Positions 17,586 through 24,402 of a stretch of DNA of 64,000 nt are shown here, piece after piece (within the stretch, counting starts at the first letter, position 1; each line of letters starts with the position of its first letter). The stretch lies in contig JBBROH010000002.1 of NCBI GenBank assembly GCA_038229595.1, positions 1-64,000 of the forward strand, in the 5' to 3' direction. Made by a program: the position numbers and the translations under genes. The notes below the pieces were generated by a model. That model saw nothing but the letters and a program-made list of their open reading frames with translations, did no database searches and was not told the origin of the DNA. Origin of the DNA: JBBROH01 sp038229595 (GTDB lineage Bacteria; Chloroflexota; Chloroflexia; QHBQ01).

Positions 17586-19290
17586 ACTGCCCGCAAAAGC
17601 CCCGCTCCTGTGCAGGAGTGGGGCTTTCTGTTTCCGCTGTAATGGGGCTGCCGAAGTCGGTCGGCACTGTAGAGCGTAAGGGCGTTGCGTCTATTGCCCT
17701 ATGCACAACCTTGCTCAGTTCACCGCGCTTGATGCTGTCGTTGGGGCGGTAGCAGAGGCCGCTGCCACAAGTCGCGCCGCTGATGATCGCCCTGCTGTTC
17801 AGCGTTTCGATGTACTGCCAGAAGACGTTGCTGCTCGGCACGTCGCTGAAGGTCGGCACAGTGGGGGTTGCCACGGCGTAGCCCCCGGCCCCCACCACAA
17901 TTTTGGCTAGCTGCGCCCGCGTCACCGGCCCGTTTGGGCGGAAGTTGCCGTCGGGGAAGCCGCCGACCACTTGCCTGCTGACTAGCGTCTCAACATAGAG
18001 ATAGAAGGGGTGATTGGCTGGCACATCCACGAAGCGCGGCGTAGCGGGCGGCGTGACCAGCGGGATGCCAAAGCCGCTGACGATAATTTTGGTTACTTCA
18101 CCGCGCGTTGTATTGCCGTTGGGCCTGAAGTTACCGTCCGCGTAGCCATTGATTACCCCACGACAGGCAAGGAAGATGATGTCGTCGTAGAAGATATAGC
18201 TGGCAGGCACGTCGGGGAAGCTGCGTAGGCAAGGGGTGGCCGTCAGCGTCGGCGTGGGCGTGGGCGTTGGTGGGCCGGGAGTGGTTGTACACTGGGGGTT
18301 GTTGCTGTCGCCAGCGCAGCAGAGTGAGGGCGGGCAGGTGGTGGCTGAGAAGGTCGGTGTGGGCGTGTAAGTGCGCGTTGGTGGGCCGGGAGTGGTTGTA
18401 CACTGGGGGTTGTTGCTGTCGCCAGCGCAGCAGACTGAGGGCGGGCAGGTGGTGGCTGAGAAGGTCGGCGTGGTCGTGTAAGCACGCGTTGGTGGGCCGG
18501 GAGTGGTTGCCGTCGGGCTGGGGTTAGCACTCGGTGTCCTGGTTGCGGTGGGCGGCGGGCCAAGTACGACTACACGTCCAGTCATGCCGGTGTGGATGTT
18601 GCACTGGTAATCGTAGGTGCCAGCCGTGTTGAATGTATAGCTGTAGACCGCGTTCTGGGCGAGGTTGCCAGAGTTCAGCACCCCCGGCGGGCTGGTCGAG
18701 TTGACGGTGTGGCTGGTAGCATCACGGTTCGTCCACTGCACCCTGGTGCCAACCGTGACGGTCAACACCTGGGGGGCGAAGGTGAAGCTCTGGATGTCTA
18801 CTGCCACTGGCGCAGGCAGCACCACAATCCGCGCCGTCATGAACGGGTGCGGGTCGCAGAGGTAGTCGTAGACCCCGACCAGGGTGAAGGTGCGGCTAAC
18901 AATGCGGTTGGTTGGTGAGATGGCGTAGGCAGTCTGGAATGGTTCTGGTGGAATGCTGCCGCTGTTCAGCGTTGAGGCATTGTGGCCGATCTGGTCGTAG
19001 TTGTCCCAGGCGACAGTATCGCCAACGGTGATCGTCAACACGCGGGTGGTAAAGCAGAAGTTCTGGATCGCGACGGTAGCGGTGATCGATTGGTTGGCCG
19101 GGTGGTTGCTAGCATCCACGTCAAACTGGCGTTGGTCACAGGGTAGACCCCCCTGCGGCTGTTGGTGCAGACTGTGGTTTGCAGGGGCCGCCAGGGTCGA
19201 GCCAGCAATGAGCAGCCCACTAACCAGCATGGTAAGGCCGAGGGCAAGAGCCAGCAGCGGCAGGATGGGCAAACGCTTCTCATCTTTCAT
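17515..19290 (-). CDS. Secreted double-cupredoxin protein with SLH anchor
   Basis: 591 aa, GAAGGAGAG ribosome site, signal peptide with hydrophobic core LLALALGLTMLVSGLLIAG. Two plastocyanin-like domains: 1 (about 60-155) with GHNAST and YLCDPHPFM; 2 (about 157-240) with SHTV and YQCNIHTGM. Each supplies the His, Cys, His, Met set of a type-1 copper site. A tandem-repeat Cys-rich linker (about 255-345) is followed by three SLH domains (about 350-530: SFPDVP, RFVDVP, TFSDVP). SLH domains bind cell-wall polymers, so this is probably a surface copper electron carrier. The last 60 residues have no counterpart in the neighbouring paralog and run through the terminator into the antisense of the response-regulator gene. 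Confidence 0.82.
   Translation of the reverse strand: MKDEKRLPILPLLALALGLTMLVSGLLIAGSTLAAPANHSLHQQPQGGLPCDQRQFDVDASNHPANQSITATVAIQNFCFTTRVLTITVGDTVAWDNYDQIGHNASTLNSGSIPPEPFQTAYAISPTNRIVSRTFTLVGVYDYLCDPHPFMTARIVVLPAPVAVDIQSFTFAPQVLTVTVGTRVQWTNRDATSHTVNSTSPPGVLNSGNLAQNAVYSYTFNTAGTYDYQCNIHTGMTGRVVVLGPPPTATRTPSANPSPTATTPGPPTRAYTTTPTFSATTCPPSVCCAGDSNNPQCTTTPGPPTRTYTPTPTFSATTCPPSLCCAGDSNNPQCTTTPGPPTPTPTPTLTATPCLRSFPDVPASYIFYDDIIFLACRGVINGYADGNFRPNGNTTRGEVTKIIVSGFGIPLVTPPATPRFVDVPANHPFYLYVETLVSRQVVGGFPDGNFRPNGPVTRAQLAKIVVGAGGYAVATPTVPTFSDVPSSNVFWQYIETLNSRAIISGATCGSGLCYRPNDSIKRGELSKVVHRAIDATPLRSTVPTDFGSPITAETESPTPAQERGFCGQSIVAGRPAAPPDSRQSGSRGRVR
17596..17627. terminator. Rho-independent terminator, probably bidirectional
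   Basis: Stem of AAAGCCCC plus CTCCTG paired with CAGGAG plus GGGGCTTT around a TG loop, with a T-run on the plus strand and an A-run before the stem serving the minus strand. It ends the response-regulator transcript and lies within the open frame of the convergent SLH gene. Confidence 0.85.
18264..18507 (-). repeat. 111-bp tandem repeat, 2.2 copies, coding a Cys-rich linker
   Basis: Copies start at 18264, 18375 and 18486 (partial), each 111 bp, nearly identical. Each unit encodes 37 residues with four cysteines in the pattern CPPSxCCAG...QC followed by a Thr/Pro stretch. The near-identity suggests a recent duplication. Confidence 0.85.
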
Positions 19291-19355
19291 CAGCGTCTCT
19301 CCTTCTCAATCCAGAACAGCAAAGAGCGGGAGCAGCTTGTCAGCCGCTCCCATTC

Positions 19356-19364
19356 ATTATACCA
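19356..19364 (-). promoter_or_regulatory. Extended -10 promoter of the 591-aa SLH gene
   Basis: TGGTATAAT on the minus strand, 66 nt before the start codon, no clear -35. In the leader, GGGAGC (19328-19333) and GCTCCC (19346-19351) form an imperfect hairpin or operator-like repeat. Confidence 0.45.
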
Positions 19365-19389
19365 CTGCTAGCAAGTGGGGCGGGCGCGC

Positions 19390-20889
19390 TCAGGGTGCGC
19401 TGTCAATCGCCCGCTTGACGATCTTGGACAATTCACCGCGCTTGACATTATCATTGGGCCGGAAGCAAGTGCCGCCGCCACTGCTGCAAGCCGCCCCGTT
19501 GATGATCCCCCGGTTCGCCAGCGTCTCAACCGCTGCGTAGCCGAAGGCGGTGGCTGCCAAATCGCGGAAGGTCGGCAGGGCGGGGGTGACGACGGCGTAC
19601 TGGCGCACGCGCTGCACGATCAGGGCAACCTGCACGCGGCTGATCAGCACGTTGGGGCCGTAGCAGTTGCCGGGGGTGCCGAGGGCAGCACATTGACTGG
19701 CCGCCAGGCCATTAACCGCCCCGGCGTGCGCGGCAGTCTCCACGTAACCGTAGAAGATGCTACCAGGGGCAACATCTACGAAGGTCTGGCTGCCAGTGGG
19801 GGTGAAGGCGGGCAGGCCGAAGCCGAGGGCGGCGATTTTGGCGAACTGGCCCCGCGCCGGGTTGTTGTTGGGCAGGAAGCTGTTGCCGCCGGGCGGGTTC
19901 GGGTTGGGGTAGCCGCTAAGCACACCACGACAGGCGAGGTACTGGATTTCGTTGTAGAAGATGTAGCCACTCGGCACGTCGGTGAAGCTGACGGTGCAGG
20001 GGGTGGCTGTCGCGCCGCCAGGGATAGCTGTCGGGCTACCAGGGGTTGCAGTGGCCGTGGCGGTAGCAGCAGCAGTAGTAGCAGTTGGACTACTAGCGGC
20101 CCCAGTGTTGGTTGGGCCAGGGGTTGGCGTAGGGGTAGGTGGGTCGATCACGACTACGGTTCCAGCCATGCCAGGATGGAAGTCGCATTGATACTGGTAA
20201 GTGCCAGCGGTGGCGAAGGCGTGGGTATAAACATCGCCCGCCGCCATTGTGCCAGAGTTGAGGATAGCGGGCAGGCCGATGGAGGTGACAGTGTGAGCGC
20301 GGGCGTTGCTGGTCGGGTTCGTCCAGGAGACGATGGAACCAGCGGTGATCGTGATCACTGCGGGGCTGAAGAAGTTATTGCCTATCGCCACTGGCACTAC
20401 CTGCGGCAGCACCTCTACGATGCCAGCCATGTCGGGGGCGTGTGGGTCGCACCAGTAGTAGTAGCGACCAGGGCGGTAGAAGGTGTGCTGCACGCTATGC
20501 GGCTGCCCAGGGTTCGACTCTGGGGCGGCAAAGCCGGTCAAGAAGTCCTGCGGCTGGGTGTAACCAAGCGGCCCGGTGCTGCTATCTGCGCGCACGTTGT
20601 GGAAGAAGTTGCCGCCATTATGCCAAACCACAGTGTCGCCAGCGGTGATCGTTACTACGGTGGGGGCGACGAAGTTGTCGCCCATCTCCACCGTGATCAC
20701 GCTGCTGGGGCCAATGTGGCTGGCATCAAGGAAGCTGGCTGGGGGTTGCGCGCCCGCGTGGTGCTGGTGGCCGCTGCTCTGCCCAGCGAAGGCTGATCCT
20801 ACAACGAACAGGCTGCCCAGCAGCAGCAGCAAACCGAAGCTGACCGCCACCAACGTCCCCAAACGGGGCTTGCTCTCTACTGTTTCCAT
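19390..20889 (-). CDS. Secreted double-cupredoxin protein with SLH anchor, paralog
   Basis: 499 aa from the ATG at 20889; the longer frame upstream has no fitting signal peptide, while METVESKPRLGT leads directly into hydrophobic LVAVSFGLLLLLGSLFVVG. Two cupredoxin domains: 1 (about 47-150) with FFHNV and YWCDPHAPDM; 2 (about 151-238) with AHTV and YQCDFHPGM. A Thr/Ala/Pro linker precedes three SLH domains (about 303-499: SFTDVP, TFVDVA, TFRDLA). SLH 2 and 3 carry extra cysteine pairs, e.g. AAxQCAALGTPGNCYG. It ends right after the third SLH (RAIDSAP), unlike its neighbour. The two copper proteins are adjacent and co-oriented, each with its own -10 box, so they may work together at the cell surface. 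Confidence 0.83.
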   Translation of the reverse strand: METVESKPRLGTLVAVSFGLLLLLGSLFVVGSAFAGQSSGHQHHAGAQPPASFLDASHIGPSSVITVEMGDNFVAPTVVTITAGDTVVWHNGGNFFHNVRADSSTGPLGYTQPQDFLTGFAAPESNPGQPHSVQHTFYRPGRYYYWCDPHAPDMAGIVEVLPQVVPVAIGNNFFSPAVITITAGSIVSWTNPTSNARAHTVTSIGLPAILNSGTMAAGDVYTHAFATAGTYQYQCDFHPGMAGTVVVIDPPTPTPTPGPTNTGAASSPTATTAAATATATATPGSPTAIPGGATATPCTVSFTDVPSGYIFYNEIQYLACRGVLSGYPNPNPPGGNSFLPNNNPARGQFAKIAALGFGLPAFTPTGSQTFVDVAPGSIFYGYVETAAHAGAVNGLAASQCAALGTPGNCYGPNVLISRVQVALIVQRVRQYAVVTPALPTFRDLAATAFGYAAVETLANRGIINGAACSSGGGTCFRPNDNVKRGELSKIVKRAIDSAP

Positions 20890-20956
20890 TTTTCTCAACC
20901 CTTTCTCTGCACGATACCCCGTCGCGGTCTCTGCGGCGGCTACGAAGCACTGCCAT

Positions 20957-20962
20957 ATTATA
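20957..20962 (-). promoter_or_regulatory. -10 box upstream of the 499-aa SLH gene
   Basis: TATAAT on the minus strand 68 nt before the ATG. No -35 at 16-18 nt and no extended TGn. Confidence 0.35.
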
Positions 20963-21049
20963 CTACAAATCTTACATCTGGCCCAGGGAGGGGATGGGGT
21001 AGTTGTAGGGCCGTATGGCGCACAGCCACAAGCAAATGTGGTACGCGAA

Positions 21050-21496
21050 TCACTTCGTCGTTGGCGCATGGAAGGCCATCGTGCTGGCACGGCTGGGGCC
21101 AATCGCCATCGGCTTGCCATCGGTCTGGTAGACGCTGATCAGGTTGCGGGCGGGGTCGCGCACCCAGGCGTGTCGCCAGCCCCAGGGCATCAGCGCAGGC
21201 AGGCGCACAATCTCCACATCTTCAGAGTGCAGCACGCTGATCAGTTGATCCAGGTTCTCCACCTCGATGTTAAGTTCGATGCTGTTGCCTTTGTTGTGGA
21301 AGGGGTGGTCGGTATTGTGCTTGACGATCCGCATGATCGCCCCCTCGCCAATGGTGGGCTTGATAATCGCGTAGTTCTCGATCAGGTCGGAGACAACCAC
21401 CTGGAAGCCAAACAACCGGTCGAAGAAGTCTAGCTCCTTGAATACATCTGGCACGTAGATCGTAAGAAACTGCATCCCGCTGAACTGCTGCGCCAT
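21050..21496 (-). CDS. VOC-superfamily (glyoxalase/dioxygenase fold) protein
   Basis: 148 aa, ATG start. A single vicinal-oxygen-chelate module pair: FLTIYVPDVFKELDFFDRLFGF in the first half and WRHAWVRDPARNLISVYQ in the second. The usual metal ligands (His/Glu) are only partly evident: a Glu in the NIEVENLDQL strand and a His in WRHAWV. Enzyme activity is not predictable. A possible promoter lies 30-60 nt upstream. Confidence 0.75.
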   Translation of the reverse strand: MAQQFSGMQFLTIYVPDVFKELDFFDRLFGFQVVVSDLIENYAIIKPTIGEGAIMRIVKHNTDHPFHNKGNSIELNIEVENLDQLISVLHSEDVEIVRLPALMPWGWRHAWVRDPARNLISVYQTDGKPMAIGPSRASTMAFHAPTTK

Positions 21497-21525
21497 TGCT
21501 TACCCTCCTCGTTGAGTTCTGGCTG

Positions 21526-21555
21526 ATCCTAACATCTTTGTGGCAATCTGGTCAA
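21526..21555 (-). promoter_or_regulatory. Possible promoter of the VOC gene
   Basis: Minus strand TTGACC (21555-21550), 18 nt, TAGGAT (21531-21526); the leader before the ATG is about 30 nt. Confidence 0.45.
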
Positions 21556-21587
21556 GTCCACGCGTGGGTTGGCAGCACACTCGCGGC

Positions 21588-22316
21588 CTAGCCAAGCTGC
21601 TGAGGTGAGTCTGCCTCGCCCTGGCTGGGGAATATCGTTGTCAGGCGTGCCTCTGCACCCAGCCAGTGGCGGGTCTGGTAGAGGGTGAAGGCAGCAACGG
21701 AGAGCAGGAAAGCTGCGATCCCAGCCGCCGTTACCCAGCCGAAGTCCAGGCCCAGTACGGTACGCAGCAGCAAGCCAACGAACACGCCGAGGATCACGCT
21801 GTCGATCACCGCCACCATGCTGGCGGTCGTCATCCACGTCCCCAGCCAGTTGCTCGTGCCACTTGCCCCGAAGCTGTGCATCACCCCATCGCCGTCATCG
21901 TGGGTGGAGAGAACGAAGTAAGGGGCGATTTCGGGAGCCACCTCGCTGTAGTAGTGGCGGATGCGGTTGATGCCGCGCAGGTAGAGGATGTTGGCGACGG
22001 CGGTATCCAAAGCGCGCACAAAAGTGACCAGGCCGAGGAAGAAAAGCGAAGGAAAGAGGATCAGGGCGAAGACGGTAAACTCCCCGCCATGTACGCTCTG
22101 GCCGACGAAGCTGAGGGCCAGCAAAGTGCCGCTAACTGTGCTGAGAAAGAGGCTGGCCCGCCCGTTGCTCTCGCTGATCGTGGCTGCGCTAGCCCCCTGC
22201 AAGTTGTAATGCTCTGTAGTCATTATCGTCAGGATTTCGCCACTGCTAGCCCGCTTGCGCCCGGCTGCGGTAAGCTCCTGCTGTTCGGCCTCTCCCTGTG
22301 CGCCCTCTACAGCCAT
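21588..22316 (-). CDS. Conserved membrane protein, four TM helices
   Basis: 242 aa from the ATG at 22316, preceded by AAGGGG; other in-frame starts exist. The conserved stretch begins at TTEHYNLQGA and ATISESNGRASLFL, followed by two hydrophobic helices (about 65-85 and 95-120), a soluble section with an Asp/Gly-rich STHDDGDGVMH, and two more helices (about 165-190 and 195-215). I recall this pattern from actinobacterial and chloroflexal proteins of unknown function. Nothing around it suggests a role. Confidence 0.6.
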   Translation of the reverse strand: MAVEGAQGEAEQQELTAAGRKRASSGEILTIMTTEHYNLQGASAATISESNGRASLFLSTVSGTLLALSFVGQSVHGGEFTVFALILFPSLFFLGLVTFVRALDTAVANILYLRGINRIRHYYSEVAPEIAPYFVLSTHDDGDGVMHSFGASGTSNWLGTWMTTASMVAVIDSVILGVFVGLLLRTVLGLDFGWVTAAGIAAFLLSVAAFTLYQTRHWLGAEARLTTIFPSQGEADSPQQLG

Positions 22317-22438
22317 CACCACGCCCCTTATCAACGAATGGAGAGGCAGCACACTCTTGCTGCGTCCCTGCCGAAAGCCGCCGCTTCAACCAGCGCAAGC
22401 CGCAAACCAGGCGCGCCCGCTACCGCCTACCTGCGGCC

Positions 22439-22903
22439 TCATCTATCCTCTTTGGACAGCGGTAGGTGCCGCCGCTCGAAGTAGGTGGAGAGGATTACGT
22501 TGGTTCGCGTGCGGAACACACCGGGTATAGTGTTGATCCGCTTGAGCAAGGCTTCCAGGTCGCGGGCGGTGCGGGTGCGGACGCGTAGGATGTAGTCGTC
22601 GTCGCCCGCCACCCCAAAGCAGTCCTCTATCTCGCTGAACCCTGCCAGCCGCTCCTCGATGCTGGGCGACTTGTCGAAGCCCCCAGTCAGGCTCAATTGC
22701 ACCATCGCCATCACCCCAAAACCGAGGGCCTCTGCGTCAAGGATCGGCTGGTAGCCACGGATTACGCCCCGCGCCTCCAGCTTACGCACCCGCTCATGCA
22801 CCGAACTGGTCGCCATGCCCAGCCGCTTCGCCACCTCAACCAGCGGCGTGCGCGCGTTCTCCTGCAATTGTGCCAATATGCGCGTGTCTACCTCGTCAAC
22901 CAT
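22439..22903 (-). CDS. Lrp/AsnC-family transcriptional regulator
   Basis: 154 aa from the ATG at 22903 (GGAGG 8 nt upstream); the extra 35 residues of the longer frame cross the promoter. N-terminal winged helix-turn-helix (about 3-60, RILAQLQENARTPLVEVAKR and SSVHERVRKLEARGVI), then the RAM effector-binding domain (about 68-145) with GDDDYILRV. Such proteins form dimers to octamers and sense amino acids. Its target is not evident; many autoregulate. Confidence 0.9.
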   Translation of the reverse strand: MVDEVDTRILAQLQENARTPLVEVAKRLGMATSSVHERVRKLEARGVIRGYQPILDAEALGFGVMAMVQLSLTGGFDKSPSIEERLAGFSEIEDCFGVAGDDDYILRVRTRTARDLEALLKRINTIPGVFRTRTNVILSTYFERRHLPLSKEDR

Positions 22904-22931
22904 CCGCCCAACCTCCGTAAATGTTACGGCT

Positions 22932-22960
22932 ATCATAGCGCAAAGTGGCCTCGGCTGCAA
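22932..22960 (-). promoter_or_regulatory. Promoter of the Lrp-type regulator gene
   Basis: Minus strand TTGCAG (22960-22955), 17 nt, TATGAT (22937-22932), about 29 nt before the start codon. Confidence 0.55.
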
Positions 22961-23067
22961 GGCGGCAACTACTCGGATTTGGGCCATTCTGCTGGCAAAT
23001 TGGCACAAGGGTGGTGGTCGAAAGTTGACATCAACGCGCAGTTCGTCAGTTTCTAGCCACCGCTTCG

Positions 23068-24201
23068 CTAGCTACTGCCACCAAACAGCTTGCCGAAGAA
23101 GCTCTTGTTGTCCTGTTGGCTAACCTCGCGCCCAAAGCTGCGGCCCAGTTCCTCGAACAGCCGCCGTTGCTCGTCGTTCAGGTTGCCCGGTATCTGCACC
23201 TTGAGGCGCACCAGCATATCACCGCGTCCGCTCTGGCGCAGGTAGGGTACGCCGCGGTCGCGCAGGGTGATCACCTTGTCGCCCTGGGTGCCAGCCGCTA
23301 CCTTGATCGGCGTGTCCTGACCATCAACGGTTGGCACCTCGATCTCGTCGCCGAGGGCAGCCTGGGCTACATTGATGGGCCAGTCCAGCAGGATATCGTT
23401 GCCTGCCCGCTTGAACAGCCTGTGCGGCTTGACCCCGATTGCGATGTAGAGGTCGCCTGCTGGCGCGCCCCGCACGCCCACGTCGCCTTCGCCAGTTAGC
23501 CTGATCTGGGTGCCGTCGTCCACCCCCGCTGGTACCTTGACTGCTAGCCGATCACTCTGGCGCAGACGGCCCTCGCCCTTGCAAGTCTTGCAGGGGGTGG
23601 TGATCAGGCGGCCCTCGCCCCGACACTTGTCGCAGGCGACTACGCCGACCAGCGAGCCGAAGACCGATTGCTGTACGCGGCGCAGTTCGCCCGTCCCCTT
23701 GCACTTGTCGCAGGTTTCGGGGGTAGTGCCTGGCTCGGCTCCGTTGCCGTTGCAAGTCTGGCAGGCGATGAAGCGGGTTACCTCGACCTCGCGCTCGGTG
23801 CCAAAAACGGCGTTCTCGAAGTCAAGCTGGATGCGGGTGCCAATGTTTGCGCCACGCTGTGGGCCAGCGGCGCGGGTGCCACCCATTGCGCCATTGAACA
23901 TCTCGAAGATATCGTTGATGTTCATGCCCGCGCCACCCATGCCGCCGTAAGGATCGTAGGTGCCACCGCCCATATTCGCGCCAGCATGACCGATACGGTC
24001 GTAGAGCGAACGCTTGTCGGGGTCGTTCAAGACCTGATAAGCCTCGTTGATCTCCTTAAACTTCGCCTCGGCAGCGGGGTCTTTGTTGGTATCAGGGTGG
24101 TACTGCTTCGCCATCCGTCGGTAAGCCTTTTTTAGCTCCTCCTCGGTCGCGCCCTTCGCCAGCCCCAGTACCTCGTAATAGTCACGCTTCGGTGTGGTCA
24201 T
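23068..24201 (-). CDS. dnaJ: Chaperone DnaJ (Hsp40)
   Basis: 377 aa. J-domain (1-70) with the HPD motif in QYHPDTNKDP, Gly/Phe-like region with GGxYDPYGGMGG, the zinc domain with four CxxCxGxG motifs (CQTCNGNG, CDKCKGTG, CDKCRGEG, CKTCKGEG), and C-terminal peptide-binding domains. It stimulates the ATPase of DnaK and delivers substrates. It is separated from dnaK by a 201-nt gap containing a hairpin and a -10 box, so it may be expressed partly apart from dnaK. Confidence 0.96.
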   Translation of the reverse strand: MTTPKRDYYEVLGLAKGATEEELKKAYRRMAKQYHPDTNKDPAAEAKFKEINEAYQVLNDPDKRSLYDRIGHAGANMGGGTYDPYGGMGGAGMNINDIFEMFNGAMGGTRAAGPQRGANIGTRIQLDFENAVFGTEREVEVTRFIACQTCNGNGAEPGTTPETCDKCKGTGELRRVQQSVFGSLVGVVACDKCRGEGRLITTPCKTCKGEGRLRQSDRLAVKVPAGVDDGTQIRLTGEGDVGVRGAPAGDLYIAIGVKPHRLFKRAGNDILLDWPINVAQAALGDEIEVPTVDGQDTPIKVAAGTQGDKVITLRDRGVPYLRQSGRGDMLVRLKVQIPGNLNDEQRRLFEELGRSFGREVSQQDNKSFFGKLFGGSS

Positions 24202-24331
24202 CGTTCGCCTCGTGTTGTTGATGGTCTCTATGTCGCTAGCTGCGGGCAGGGTTTGCTGCTACCCGCTGGGCCGCCCCGATCAAGGCAGGCTTGGGGCAAG
24301 AAGATAGCCCCTCGCGACAGATTGTTCTCCT

Positions 24332-24340
24332 ATTATACCA
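24332..24340 (-). promoter_or_regulatory. Extended -10 promoter of dnaJ
   Basis: TGGTATAAT on the minus strand within the dnaK-dnaJ gap; no -35 at a normal distance. Confidence 0.45.
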
Positions 24341-24362
24341 ACTTAGCGTTAGAATAGGATTA

Positions 24363-24387
24363 GCCCGCCTCCGGTGGGGAGGCGGGC
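24363..24387 (-). terminator. Hairpin after dnaK
   Basis: Perfect 10-bp stem GCCCGCCTCC/GGAGGCGGGC with a 5-nt loop, 15 nt after the dnaK stop codon. The following minus-strand sequence is only weakly T-rich, so it may attenuate rather than fully stop transcription. Confidence 0.6.
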
Positions 24388-24402
24388 CGGGTCATATGCT
24401 GG

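Noticed and set aside
18264..18507. CRISPR-like array
   Set aside because: Only two full 111-bp copies, contiguous without spacers, and inside a coding frame.
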